DNA from: Vombatus ursinus
Lineage: Eukaryota; Chordata; Mammalia; Diprotodontia; Vombatidae
Direction: 5' to 3'
Length of the DNA: 64,000 nt
Assembly: GCF_900497805.2 (NCBI RefSeq)
Contig: NW_020946557.1
Span: 2,928,195 to 2,992,194, forward strand
Made by a program: the position numbers and the translations under genes. Positions within the stretch are counted from its first letter, which is position 1, and the number at the start of each line of letters is the position of its first letter. Below are positions 10,680-22,320 of this stretch, piece after piece. Below the pieces are notes generated by a model. It had not been told where the DNA came from. It made no database searches and saw only the letters and a list, made by a program, of their open reading frames with translations.

Positions 10680-10690
<11 letters not shown>
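10477..10690 (+). mobile_element. CORE-SINE with Mar1-like head and Ther/MIR-like body
   Basis: The head is ggcagctagttggtacagtg, followed by tcaaatcctgcctcag, the core and ggggataataatagcacctt. The body then stops at a dinucleotide array. The expected 3' end (acaaacctgaaagtattata) resumes at 10892-10930. Confidence 0.75.
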
Positions 10691-10719
<29 letters not shown>

Positions 10720-10890
10720 CATACACACACATATACATATAGATATTACACATGTACATATCTATATGTATATATACATATATACACACATGTGTAATAA
10801 TAAATAATAGCTAACATTTATATAACATTTTCAGGTTTGCAAATGTATCTATATACACACACATATATACATATATATATATATATATTT
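10684..10890. repeat. (TA)n/(CA)n microsatellites with an inverted SINE tail
   Basis: (TA)n at 10684-10714 is followed by acacatacatacacacac. At 10800-10850 an antisense SINE end appears (aataatagctaacatttata, aggtttgcaaatg), followed by a second (CA/TA)n. The inverted SINE end can pair with the sense end at 10892-10930. Confidence 0.7.
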
Positions 10891-10930
10891 TTACAAACCT
10901 GAAAGTATTATATAAGTGCTCACTATCATT

Positions 10931-11796
10931 TGTTTATGTCATCCTTCTGATTGCTTTGAGGAAGAATTCATAGCAGTTTATAGTTAAAATATAAAATAAG
11001 ACTTTTTTTTTAAAGATGACCACAGCATGTTAAAAGGAGAAACAATAGAGATGTCTCTGGCACATAGGATAAGTTAGTTACTTCCTGCAATCAGGCATAA
11101 CATTTAGCTTTGAGTTTCTTAGTGGCTAAGGCCAAAAAAATAAACAAACAAATGAAAACATGGGACTGTGTAGATCTTTTTACTTTATGAAAAAGAAGAA
11201 ATCAAATGCCTCTGGTGAGGCAAACTTTTTCCTGGTACTTGACACTAGAAGGAATTTGCCATGTGTATGCTTATATAAGGGGCCTTGGGCAGTACAATGG
11301 ACAGACAAGGTCTTCCACAGTGATTTTCAAAAGATATAAAATCATTCCTAAAGGCAACCTTTTTTATATACCCTTAAGCACATAGCTTTTGAGAGTTGAA
11401 CCTAACACTGAATTTAGCAAATGCAGATAAATAGACATATTCACACATCCTATAGGTTATCACATTGTCAAACAGTAGATATCTCAAGCAAGATTTTGGA
11501 AATAGAGTACTATGGTGAATTCCTGGTTCAGCTCGCTGATTACCTGTTGAGCTGATGCTTATGCAATTGATGAAATTATGATTAAAGAGGAATCCAAATA
11601 CTTTACATACCAGACATGTAGGAGGTGGAATAGATATTCTATTGTAAAAATTTATGAGACTCAACTATATCAGACACTGTGTAATTTGTTTTTGTTGTTG
11701 TTGTTGTTGGTTGGTTTGTTTTTAAGTCTTGGATTTGGAATTAACTATGACTTTAGTTCAAGATTTAACTCTATCATGTATCAAGTTACCTGACAT
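10931..11796. other. Unassigned sequence with a short (TTG)n
   Basis: A (TTG)6-like run lies at 11690-11711. The 96-codon minus-strand open frame at 11374-11664 has no recognisable domain and is treated as chance. Confidence 0.5.
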
Positions 11797-12125
11797 ATTA
11801 GTGGGTTCCTCCCTGATCCTTCATTTTGAGGAAGTATCTGGGCCAGCCTTGTTCACTCTCCTTTCCCAGCCCTACTTTCCCACTATGGACTTTTCCATCA
11901 TAGCGCAAATAGTATCCTTCTCCTCTCAGAAAAATCCTCCATTCCTATGGCCTCCTAACCCATGAAAATCCCTCTCTCACTATAGAATTGGTGAGTTCCT
12001 ACTTGACCCTCAATTTTCAGACAATGCCCAGGACAACCATGCTGGCTCCTTTACTCTTCTTCCAGATCTGCTACTGACTCTTTGGACTTCCCACAGTGCC
12101 CCACGTGGATAATTTCTACCTGACC
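11797..12125 (+). repeat. Diverged tandem duplication, about 190-bp period
   Basis: Unit 1 (from gtgggttcctccctgatcc, about 11802) and unit 2 (from gtgagttcctacttgaccc, about 11990) align over at least 100 bp with interspersed mismatches and small gaps. Both contain a CT-rich stretch and end near ggacttt and ggacttcc. The family is not recognised. Confidence 0.6.
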
Positions 12126-12127
12126 AA

Positions 12128-12161
<34 letters not shown>
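12128..12161. repeat. (CA)n microsatellite
   Basis: About 16 uninterrupted CA units. Confidence 0.95.
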
Positions 12162-12189
12162 TTCAGTTTCCTTTTATGTTTTCTCTTCT

Positions 12190-12312
12190 TCCATTAGGAT
12201 GTAAAACTCTTTGAGAACAGAGATTGTCTTTCTTTTTGCCTGAATTTGTATTCTCAGCACTTAGCACTATGCCTAGACAGATAGGAAGTACTTTTTAAAA
12301 GCTTGTTGACTT
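12190..12312 (+). mobile_element. L2 LINE 3' end
   Basis: gtaaaactctttgagaacag, ctcagcacttagcactatgc, then agtactttttaaaagcttgt: a diverged L2 terminus. Confidence 0.65.
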
Positions 12313-12399
12313 CCTAAGGAACAGGAACCCTATAGTACTCCTGACTACAAAACCCACCCTTAGCCATCCAAGGTCAGAGTGAACTCTCCTTTGTCTGAA

Positions 12400-12400
12400 C

Positions 12401-12474
<74 letters not shown>

Positions 12475-12625
12475 ACACACACATATATATATTTATACAC
12501 ATATACATACACACATATATACATACATACATGTGTGTGTGATGTGTGTATGTATACACATATTTTAACATATGCATAATGTATAAATATATTTTTGAAT
12601 GAAAAATATATACACACACGTACTT
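12400..12625. repeat. Compound (TA)n(TG)n(TA)n(CA)n microsatellite
   Basis: (TG)n at about 12412-12443, (TA)n at 12444-12464, then CA/TA mixtures to about 12620. Open frames in all directions here encode only alternating C/V/Y/I/H/T residues and are artefacts. Confidence 0.93.
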
Positions 12626-12659
12626 TTTGTTTTCCTGTGCCGCACTTTTGACACTTAGC

Positions 12660-12905
12660 TGGTAAAATGGAAGGGGCACTGGGATATATTGTGAAGAATG
12701 GGCTTGCAATTTATTATCTGATCAATTTTCAACAAATTATTGAACTTCTCCATTCCTCATTTGCCTCTTCTGTAAAATGTATATGCCTGTCTTACCTACC
12801 TCAACAGGGAAATTGTAAGGTTCACATAAGTTTATCTACATGAATATGCCCAACAAATTGTAAGGCACTGAACAAATGTAAGGTCTTATAGTGTTATTAT
12901 TGTAT
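12660..12905 (+). mobile_element. MIR-type CORE-SINE, diverged
   Basis: ggtaaaatggaaggggcact (head), cctcatttgcctcttctgta (core), ggaaattgtaaggttcacat and a 3' end near gtgttattattg. It is diverged but collinear with MIR/Ther. Confidence 0.6.
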
Positions 12906-12939
12906 TATTGATTACCCTTTTATGCTTTCTCTTATTTCC

Positions 12940-13062
12940 TCAACCAGAGGAAAAGTTATTCAAGGACAGAGACCATATCTTCTATTTCTTCATATCTCCT
13001 ATCTCACCTAGCACAGAATCTTACACATAGAAGGTGTTTAGTGAATCTTTATTGATTGACAT
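12940..13062 (+). mobile_element. L2 LINE 3' end
   Basis: aaggacagagaccatatctt, tcacctagcacagaatctta, tttattgattgaca. Confidence 0.65.
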
Positions 13063-15169
13063 AAGAAGTTACCAAATGCATAATCCATCTTCTTTAGGTT
13101 TCGATTGCTATACTTAAATAAAATTTTGTTTAAATAAACTTTTGTAACTGAATCTGTTATCTTATTTTTCCAAAGTATACTTGACTTCCAAGCATGAAGA
13201 GCAATGCTTTTGCAAAAACTCAAGTCTATTTCATCAGTTATTCATGACTTATAATTGCCCTAATGAAAGCTGAACCAACATTAAAAAAAACATTGGGTTT
13301 AAACAGTATAACCAAAAACATAAATGAAGAATTATAATGTTCTCCCCCATTAAATATACTAGCTAGTATTCTAATCTTTAAATATGATAGATACACTATG
13401 CACTGAATAATTTAACATATGTTCCTTATTTGATATTTTTGGACTACTGACTATATTTTCAAAATGAGTGATTACATTAGAGTCAAGTAATTTTGTTTAT
13501 GTTTTTTCAGTGATCAGAAAATAAAACAGTGTGCCAGCAATATTTTTATTTGATCTTCTTTCATTAAAAATATAGACTCTAATAGCTTGAAATGACACCA
13601 TTCTGGATTCTGAAATTGTAGTTAAGAATTAGCTTGGTTCTGCTTAATTATGAAGTGATTGAAAAGTAAGTTTCCATAGAACCTATGCTTTATGATTTTA
13701 TGTAATGTAATTAAAGATATATTTAAAAGGCTAGAAATCATAAATTACATATTTCCAAAATGCATTTCTATTTAGCATTAATCTGAGGACCTAAGAGCAA
13801 GTGAAAAGTTAAAATAGACTAGCAGACAAGGAAAAGAGACTGATGTTATAAATCATTCCCTGCCTTCTCAATGGCTTCTTGGACATGTAACCAGTGTCTC
13901 TAATATTTTCCAATGGAGAATATTCCCTTGCTTTGAAGCTTTTTGTTACAGCCCCACCTGGGATTAAAGATACTGTGCCTGCCTGTGGTCTCAACTAACT
14001 CCATTTGCTCTAATTGCAAACACTTTCACCAGACTAACCAGATTTTATTACTTCCAAAGGCCAGTAATCAGAGGAATGGAAGATACCTATGGTGCTGCTG
14101 TCTCTCTCATTAGAATGAAGAGGGTGTTAGTTTCCTTTGCAGAGTATTTCTAAAATATCACCACCTTCAAAGTCAAAGACTTTGTGTTAAATTTTTAAAT
14201 GATCTTTCATGGGTACCACCAACTCACCCTGCAGATAGCTCCTTCCAGAGATAATTAGGCACCAGTGAGTGCCTTAACACTGTGGCTAGAATTAGCTAAT
14301 TTCCTCATGCAGTCAAGTACTAGTGCATGCCGCTTTTTGTTCCATGAGTGGAATCCTGAAGAAAATTGCATGTGTATAAGAGTGGGTCTCTATCACAGCA
14401 TACGGCATGTAGCATGTGGCATATGGCCCATTGCAACTTCCAAATAACAGCTCTGGAAAACGTAAAAACTAAAAATATTAAAATTTTAAAATAAAAAAAT
14501 CAGAATATCTAGAGGTCTAAAAAGGGAGTTGGGAGAGTGTTTTTTTTTGGGGGGGGGAGTGAACAATTCTACATGGAAGGCCCTGTTACTGAGATCTTTC
14601 TTTCTTTCAATATTTTTCTTACCCCTTGTTTCAAAAGTGAAGTAAGATAATCTCCTGATGTTTTATTTTCCTAACTTTAACATCCTAGGATTGATTTTAA
14701 GGTGTATTAAGAGAGGGACGGAGGGATGCACAAAACAGAAAGTTCCGTGGCATGGTTCGTCAGTGTAGATCTATAATTTAAAGACAAGTCTACTAAGAAT
14801 ATCTACAAAAGAGTAATTCATATATTACCCATATCTGACAGAAGGACTGGGTAATGGAAAAAGCCAAAGTTTGTTAGTAACTCAACAAAGCATCTAAAAC
14901 AATTACTGAAAAGATGAAATTGTTGCTAGAAGGAATTAATTCAATTAAAGACTGAAGAGCATATTTGATGCATATCTTACACGTATAGCAGACTTGTATT
15001 TCATTATGTAGCTGCAAAAGATGAATGGCATACCTTGTTTTTGTCTTAGCTAGCATATAACTACAAAAGACATTGGACACATTTTAATGAAGTTGTATTA
15101 ATGCATGATAATACAGCTAAGAGAGGTGCTGCTGTGGAATAGTTGGCATTTACCTAGATTTCAATTATA
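13063..15169. other. Repeat-poor stretch, nothing assigned
   Basis: About 2.1 kb without a recognisable interspersed repeat apart from a short poly-T/G run at 14540-14558. It has only short open frames (at most 68 codons) without domain similarity. I see no coding signature. Unusually low repeat content makes it a place to look for conserved non-coding sequence. Confidence 0.5.
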
Positions 15170-15290
15170 CCGTGAACCCTTTGAGAGCAGAGACTATTTT
15201 AGGCTTTTTGTTGTATACCCAGTGCTTAGCACAGTACCTGGCACAAAGTTGGTGCTTAATAAATGCTTGCTGATGGACCGACTTGAAGAA
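15170..15290 (+). mobile_element. L2 LINE 3' end
   Basis: ccctttgagagcagagacta, gtgcttagcacagtacctgg, ggtgcttaataaatgcttgc. Confidence 0.78.
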
Positions 15291-15611
15291 TTACAATACA
15301 TTTTCCTTATAAGAACTGGGAAGGAGAAAATAAAAAAGGTTAGCATGAGTCCATGTGATTGATCTTGGACAAAAGGGGTAGGTTGTTTTGTTGCTATTGT
15401 TGTTGTTGTTGTTTTGTTTCGTTTTGTTTTTTAAAGCCACATAGGGAACAAGAGGAACATTAAAGAAGGAATGAAACTAATACTTTCAGAATGTGGGATC
15501 ATGAATGCAGATGGCAGAGGGAAGGGCAAAGTACTCAACTGTCTTCTCAGCCTAGGAGAAGGAGATGCAGAACAGGACAAAATAAGACTGGAGCCCAAAA
15601 AAGAGAAGAAA
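15291..15611. other. Unassigned; short (TTG)n
   Basis: A (GTT)n run at 15392-15412 and a (GTTTT)n-like run at 15412-15430. The rest is unassigned. Confidence 0.45.
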
Positions 15612-17137
15612 TGTTAGGATATCACCTAGCTGTCCTCAATTAGGTCAAGTGACCCCATCTCAACAAACTATATACAAGGGAACTAGAAGAACTTGTGGGC
15701 ATTTGTCATTCCTGAGCAATTGTTACCAATCTTTGTGGAGAATGGGAAAGTTCTGCCATATTAGAGAAGGGACAATGTTGTTGCTGTTTTGCAAAAAGGT
15801 AAAGAGGGAGTCTGCTGTACTTATTTTATTTCACAGCAAAATGCTAGAACACATTATTAAAGAGACAGTTTGTGAACAGTTAGGGAACAGTCAGTGTAGT
15901 TTGGTTAATAACAGATCATTAGCCCCTAACTTCATTTCTTTTTTCAACAGAGTTACTAAGCTTGAAATGCCATACACATCATGACATTACCTGTGGACAA
16001 AATGGAGAGCTATAAACTCAATGATAAAACAATTAGGTGGATACATTAGGTGGATACATAACTGGTTAAGTCATTGGTATAGTCATTAATTGTTCAGTGT
16101 AAATTTTGAGCGAGTACTCTAGCAGAGTGCCCCTGGGATTTCTTTTAGTTTCATGTTAATTAATATTTTTATCATCTCTTTGTTTGAAGACATAGACAAC
16201 ACATTGATTTGCAGATGACTCAAAACTAAGAGAGACTGCTAACACATTATGTCATCATCTGGATCCCCAAAGACCTTTAGAGGTTAAAATGAAGAGATCA
16301 TTTTTAAAGATGAAATTAATAGATAAAAATGTAAAATTAAATAAATAAAAATTAAAATAAGAAAGAATAATAAAAGAATAAAATAATCACCCATACAAGC
16401 ACAGGGTGAGAGAAAGAAAGTAAAACCATAGTTTGTGTGATGAAGATTTTTGGGTTTTAGCATATTGCCAATTAAAAATGAGGTAATAGTATGACATAAC
16501 CACAAATTTGATACTATCCTAGGTTACATTGAATCCAGGACAAGTTATGTGGCAGTTGAGGGTGGAGGACGAGTGGCGGAAAAAAAAAAAAGAATGAAAA
16601 TTCTTTTCTTTCCTTCTCTTGTAGTATGAAGTACACATGTGGTATGTTACCAAGTTTTAGGAAGGACAATGATGAATCAGGGTATGTCCTGAGAAAGGCA
16701 GTCAAGATGATCTAGAACTGGAGATCATGTCATACAGGAATACACTGAGAGCACTACAAATCATCATTTTATAAAATTAAAGACTTTGTGGGTAGGAGAA
16801 CTAGAACAATAGTTGTCTTCAGGTATATGAAGACATGATATGTAGGAATGAGATTAGATTTAGACAGCTTGTCCCAAAAGTCAGAAGTAAGAGCAATGAA
16901 TGAAAGCTGCAAGGGGGCAAATTTCAGTTCAATATAAAGAGGGAAAATTTATTCTAATTAGAGATATGCATAAATGGAATGGAATGCCTTGGGAGGTAGC
17001 AAAGTTCTTCTTCATTGATCTTATTCAAGAACTTGGCCATTTATTGGAAATCTTAAGAATAAGGATTTCTGTTCAAGTGTGGGTTATATTAGATGGTCTC
17101 TAACCTTCCAACTCTGAGGTTCTGTGCTTCTCTGAAG
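15612..17137 (+). mobile_element. CR1/L3-clade LINE, long collinear 3' half
   Basis: The sequence runs in the order expected for CR1/L3 ORF2 and 3' UTR. It begins at the pre-RT linker (tatcacctagctgtcctca). Next come RT motifs encoding KMLEHIIKETVCEQL and NNRSL..N.ISFFNRVT (about 15838-15962). A palm segment encodes FADDSKLRE (16208-16234), with the catalytic Asp pair intact in that frame. The C-terminal segment tttaggaaggacaatgatga and cttcaggtatatgaagacat follows. The 3' end is atggaatgccttgggaggta, ttccaactctgaggttctgtg. The frame is broken many times and an AT-rich stretch lies at 16300-16380, so this is a fossil copy. The 5' half with the endonuclease is absent. Confidence 0.85.
15649..15984 (+). 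pseudogene. CR1/L3 reverse transcriptase fragment (111-codon open frame)
   Basis: The longest surviving frame of the CR1/L3 copy. Its second half (residues about 64-108) aligns with the conserved fingers region of CR1-type RT: KMLEHIIKE, then NNRS.A.NFISFFNRVT. The first half follows the pre-RT linker less clearly and may be out of frame. It is not a host gene. Confidence 0.7.
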
Positions 17138-17904
17138 TCTACAAAATGGAGAAAGTAAGGATCATATTTCTCATTTTATACATGAGGAATTTGTTGTGAA
17201 AAATGGTTGGACCAATATGGGAGCATCACAAATGCTACTGTAATATTGAAAAATACAACCATTAAAATGCGTTTGGGAACTTCCCTGAAAGAAAAATTCC
17301 ATCTAATTTCTAGTCTCTTTTCTTAAAAATTAGGTCTTGACAAATGGGCTCCAATAGACCGATGCTAAAAATCTGATTGCTTCCACAGTACACAGCTTTC
17401 CCAATAATGCACCCAGACACGCCTTTAGTATTTTGAGTTGCCTTGAAGTGTCATTGCTCTTGTTGTGTCTGGAAACTTTGAAGTTTTCTGCTCGAGTGTT
17501 CAAGGTCTGCTAGTACCTTTCACATTACAGGGAATAAACACACATCTACGTTAGAAAATCCTCAGTTGTCTACTTTGAATTGAGGACTACTTTGTTTATA
17601 TCACAATGGAGACAATGAAGGAAAAATAACTAAATTTGAACTCATGGGGTAAATTTTTATCCTCTCCCCATCATATATTTTATATGCATATGAATTGTGG
17701 CTTATGGATTGATTCCAGACTGAAAACCATAAACTTCACTTATAAGAGCCATTGCCTAAAAATCTAATAATATTAATATTTCCAATTTTAAACATTACTT
17801 CTCTCTTTTTAAGAATGGAATTTATTGTTAGTGTTTAGTAAAAGGCATACTATGCCAAGATATATAAAAAAGTACAAAACTTGTCTGTTTACTTCCCAAT
17901 CTCT
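17138..17904. other. Unassigned; possible regulatory-like stretch
   Basis: No transposon was recognised. The part 17380-17620 is repeat-free, with tandem SOX-like acaatg sites and a small inverted repeat (tcctcagtt and aattgagga). Confidence 0.4.
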
Positions 17905-19300
17905 TTGTGTTGATATTTTTTGTTTTTATACCACCTTCATTTCCAAGTATATCCCTGTCCCACTATACTCAAACTGCTATTCTGTGTAATAAGAATAAAA
18001 AAGAAAGAGGAAAAAAAGCAGGTCAACAAAACTAGCCAAGACATCAACCTAAATCTGAGAATATGGACAATGCTTAAAATCCACAGTTATCCACTTCTCC
18101 AAAGAAGGGAGAGAGGCATTTTATCTAACCTATTCTTTAGGGTCAAGCTTCATCATTATGATTATACAGTGCTCAGTTCATTTTTGTGGTTTTCCTTTCT
18201 ATTTACATTTTTGTAATCAGTCTGTATATTGTTTTCTTGATTATGCTTACTTCATTCTGCATCCTTTCATATAAGTATCCTCATGTTTCTCAGAGATTTT
18301 TTTTCTTTATTCATGATTTCTTTCATCCACATGTCACAATTTGTTTGACCATTTCCTAATTGATGAATATCTATTTCCATGTCTTTGCTATCACAAAAAA
18401 CTTGCTATGAATATGTTGATGAATATTAGACCCTTTCTTATCTTTTATCTCATTCAGGGTTATACCTGAGCAGTTGAATCTCTGAATAAAAGGACATGGA
18501 AATAACAATAATATTTATATAAAGCTCACTATGTGACAAATACTTTGTACTATGCCCTTTATAATCATCTCATTTTATTCTCATTTAGTCACTTAAAAAA
18601 AAAGAAAATTTCATATTTGTTTCCTGTATAGTTGGATCAATTCTTATCTCTATCATCAGCGTATTAATTTATGTGTCATTCCACAACTCCTTCAACAATG
18701 ACTATTCCCATCTTTTGTCATCTTTGCTAATTTCCTGAGGTGGGGGGGGAATTTAGGGTTGCTTTAATTTGAAATTCTCTTATTAGTCATTAGAAGCAAT
18801 TTTTTCAAGTATTTAATAGTTTTTAATTTCTTCAGGAGCATTTGTTCATACGATGCTGAAGAGTGGTTTTTAATATTAAATGTTAATTGCCTTTATACTT
18901 TTGGATATCAGGTCCTTGTCAGAAATATTTGATACAGCAATTTTTCCCAATGAAAAATGTCTCTTCTCAAACTAGTTAGATTGAGGTTTTTGATTTTTTT
19001 TTGTTTTTTTTTTAGTACAAAAGTCTTTTGCTTCACATGAATTGAAATTATCTATTTTATCTTTTATGATGTAGTCTACCCTTTGTTTGGCTAAAAATGA
19101 TCTCCCTAAATATAGTTGTGAAGGGCTCTTAAGTTGGTTCTAATTTATGCTTTTTTTTTCAATAGTCTTAGAGAGACAGAGACAGAGAGAGTTTATTAAG
19201 GAATATGGTGTAAGAGGTTGATCGAAACCTAACTTTCAATTTTCCTAAGCAGCAAAACCCTGTCTCTTTAACACCAATAATTTTTTTCCGTCATTATGCT
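17905..19300 (-). mobile_element. LINE-1 3' part (ORF2 C-terminus plus 3' UTR), minus strand
   Basis: The plus strand reads as antisense L1. First comes a 3' UTR with taccaccttcatttccaagt, a gtcaacaaaactagcc stretch and ggagagaggcattttatc. ORF2 C-terminal sequence follows: tttgaccatttcctaattga, tggatatcaggtccttgtca, acaaaagtcttttgcttca, and ctatggtgtaagaggttg-like text near 19205. It belongs to a different L1 subfamily from the 3.4-kb and 46-kb copies, judged from the 3' UTR. It is interrupted by a MIR-like tail at 18495-18590. It is old and heavily mutated. Confidence 0.8.
18495..18592 (-). mobile_element. MIR/Ther SINE tail inserted in L1
   Basis: aataacaataatatttatat, ctttataatcatctcatttt: the antisense SINE 3' end, breaking the continuity of the antisense L1 sequence. 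Confidence 0.6.
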
Positions 19301-19544
19301 ATATGTATGTGAATCATGGATCTTAGAAGAAATATACTTATTATAAAATAATTTTTTTCCTATTATTTCATCATTTTCTGAAGGGAGCTCTGAGTTCTCA
19401 CAGACTTTGCTAGTATACTAGAAGCTCTGGTAGATTCTAACTAACACACTGAAAAATCTTTGAACATATAGTCCTAGCAACAACCATGTCCACTTTCTAA
19501 GGACCAGTTTTGCTTAGTCCAGAGCTCAACATCAGAATACTATC
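19301..19544. other. Unassigned
   Basis: Nothing recognised. Confidence 0.4.
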
Positions 19545-20120
19545 CACTTGGTAACAGATACTTTGACCATGACAACCTATGAAACAGGGAAAAAGATAAA
19601 ATGGACCTCTCTGTCCTCTTTCTCTAGTGAAACAAGAAACAAGGATATTGTTGAAAAAAAGAGGAGAGGATGTGAAACCACATGGTCTTTAGGTCAATCC
19701 TTAAGATCAATTTGGATGTTGGTATTCTAAATATGATATTTTTATCCAATGGCCAACAAATCTATGTATTACTGTAGGAAATTAATCATATCAATTTTCC
19801 TATTCTCAGTAAAAATGAAACTAAAAGACAGAAAAGTTGCAACTCACAGGTTCTACTTGGAGAGGCAGATAAAGTCAGCTGAAATGCTTTCCTCATGTAT
19901 CCAAAGGCAACAAGAAATGCAAATCCATGTGACATTTGGTCATGTCATATTACAGTGCTCTAACAAGTCTTTGCAAAAAAAAAAGTCACAAAAATAATTG
20001 TAGCTTAGGTGCCAACATTTGTTGCAGAGAATGAAGAGGTAGAGAAATTCTACAAAGAACCTAACAAAACCATCCAAATTAAATCAACATATACTTTGAA
20101 CCCTTATTGAGTTTAAAGCA
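19545..20120 (+). mobile_element. RTE-type LINE fragment (endonuclease region)
   Basis: Bases 19998-20060 translate with one interruption to IV..PTFVAENEEVEKFYKE. This corresponds to the IIQVYAPT...EEVEKFYE.L segment of RTE-clade endonucleases. Sequence upstream (19740-19960) aligns with the corresponding part of the fragment at 1060-1500. Open frames at 19548-19730 and 19749-19997 lie in the element and carry no intact domain. RTE elements are abundant in marsupials. This copy is dead. Confidence 0.6.
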
Positions 20121-21344
20121 AAGTAGAAATAAACAAGAACAATTTTTTAAAAAGCATGTTAGAAAATATGGTTCCAAAGTAGGAAATGAAAGAGACCAAA
20201 GACTGACTACACCAGTGGTTTCAAACTCAAATAGAAAGGATCCCTGCTAGCTGCATATTTACTTAGAAAACCACAAATTAACATTATCTGTGTTATTTTG
20301 CATTTTTATTTATTTTGTTAAACATTTCCCAATTCATTTTAATCTAGTTCTGCCTGACTAGGGTGTTCTGAAGGCTGCCTGATCCCCTGGCCACAAGGTT
20401 GGCATCTCTGGACTACATTGAAACCTCTTGGAACATTAAATCACAGATAAAGAACTAGATGAGATATTAGAGTCTATCTAATCCAACCCTCATGCATATT
20501 TACTTTGCAAAAATAACCAGAAGTCATCAGACGTGGGAAGTATCAAATAACATCACAGAGATAAAATTGGTTATATTTTAATGATGAAAAATAAACTGAT
20601 ACTAATATGTTATTCCTGAACCAAATACAAAACTAAAAAATAAAAATTAGGAAAACATTATCATATGCAAGTAAAATTTCTCCAACTTGACCTGTTTAAA
20701 CTAGTTATTGACACAAGAAAAAAATCCAAGTGGAAAATTTGGAAGAAAGCACATTAACCTTGACTGTAATAATCTCATACAAATTTTATTCGATGTAAAC
20801 CAATCACCATTAAGATGAAACCAAAGGTGCTTAAGAATTTCCTGAGTCAGCATGCTCTTGATTTATTTGCTAAGCAGAGGGACACTGGAAATAAGGGCAA
20901 CACAGGTTTGTAAAACATTTGTAAATCCTAAGAGACAAAATTACAAATGACCCAAAGGGCAATAGGAAAATTCGTGGTGAGCAAAATTAGGTTACATATT
21001 AACAGTGACTTGTGCACAAGGAGACATTAATGAAGATATGTAAGACTGAAAACAATGGTGTGCATATCATGAAGTGAGAATGAGAAATAGCAGATAGTAA
21101 TCCCACATAATTTATTCCTAAAAGAACAAGAAAAAGGCCTTCAGTATATTGGATTGATCCTTTATCTGTATTGAGAACCAATGAGAAAACAGACAAAAAT
21201 CACAAATGACGATAAGGTTTGAAGAAAATATGATCAGCATAGGTAGAGGAAATACAATAATAAAATCATGAATCATTCAAGTAGAAAGAATTTAAGGAGT
21301 GTGTTATGACTGAACACAAAAATGTTAAGTAATAATGAAATATA
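20121..21344. other. Unassigned, with a small SINE-tail fragment
   Basis: At 20446-20510 a short antisense CR1-type SINE tail may be present (aatccaaccctcatgc). The rest is unassigned. Confidence 0.45.
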
Positions 21345-21540
21345 TTAGCTGATTCATAGAATCCCACAGCTAGAAGGACTTTACAAATCATCTTGTCTTA
21401 TTTTACAGATGAGGAAACTGAAGCTCATGAAGATTAAACCACCTATCCAAGATCACATGGCAAGTTAGTGGCAAAGCTGGGACTAAAATTCAAGTCTTCC
21501 GGCTTCTGTTCCAGGGCTATTTCCTCTACTTTGTGTTAAG
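21345..21540 (-). mobile_element. CORE-SINE with CR1-type tail
   Basis: Antisense order: tail (catagaatcccacagctaga), core (ttacagatgaggaaactgaa), then aagatcacatggcaagttag and a head near ccagggctatttcctct. Confidence 0.78.
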
Positions 21541-21644
21541 AACTTTCTAATTGTAAAGGATAGACTAGATTTATCTGTCAGTTGCTTTCTAATACTGTAA
21601 AAATAGGATTTAAGTATAAAACCATGTCAATCAATTATTGCAGT

Positions 21645-21745
21645 GCCAGTGTGGGATAGTGGGAAAAGCACTCATCTTAGAACCAGAAGACATGGGTTCA
21701 ATTCACTGACTCAATGCTAGCAGTATGACCCAAGGCTTCTCTGGG
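21645..21745 (+). mobile_element. MIR-type SINE, 5' half
   Basis: gtgtgggatagtgggaaaag, gaagacatgggttcaattca, cagtatgacccaaggcttct. Confidence 0.6.
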
Positions 21746-22244
21746 TAGGGATTTGGGAACCTTTTGGGAACAATTCTAGACATTATCTAAAGATTGTCTG
21801 ATAAGATGTCATAAGGAATTAAATAACTCTCAATAAAACAGCCATAATTTTAAATTTTTTAACTCAATACAAATTTGTAACTTCTCAGAAATAAATTCTA
21901 TGAATTGAGATTATAATTCTTAAAAATAACCTTGATGAGAGAAACGCATATGTATTCCTGAAGGGAGAATGAAATTAGGTTGCCTTTACTGTTATCTTAT
22001 TGGACTTGTTTATTTAATGAGAGGCCACTTACAGTAGTTTCAAAATGGTAGGAAGTTGGGGGTGGGATGGTGGGGGAAAGGTGGAGAATACTACTCTGAG
22101 TGTTCTGGTGCTTTGCCAGAAAGGGACAATATTCCTGAAAAAGAAAGCTTCTGGAAAGAGTTCCACCAAGGAAAAACAAAATAAAAAAGAAATGATGGTG
22201 ATGATTCAGGAAAGAGAGTCTTGACTTGAAGCTAGAGGACAAAC
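21746..22244. other. Unassigned
   Basis: No feature recognised. Confidence 0.45.
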
Positions 22245-22320
22245 CCAGAGAGAAGAGGAGGAGGAAAAAGATGAGGAAGAGGAAGAGGAGGAGGAAGAAC
22301 AGGAGGAGGAGGAGAAGAAA

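Noticed and set aside
12295-12709. Open frames of 60-111 codons on both strands across the microsatellite
   Set aside because: They translate alternating dinucleotides only (C/V, Y/I, H/T), as do those near 24427-24820, 37598-37856, 43587-43868, 60835-61453 and 62871-63098.
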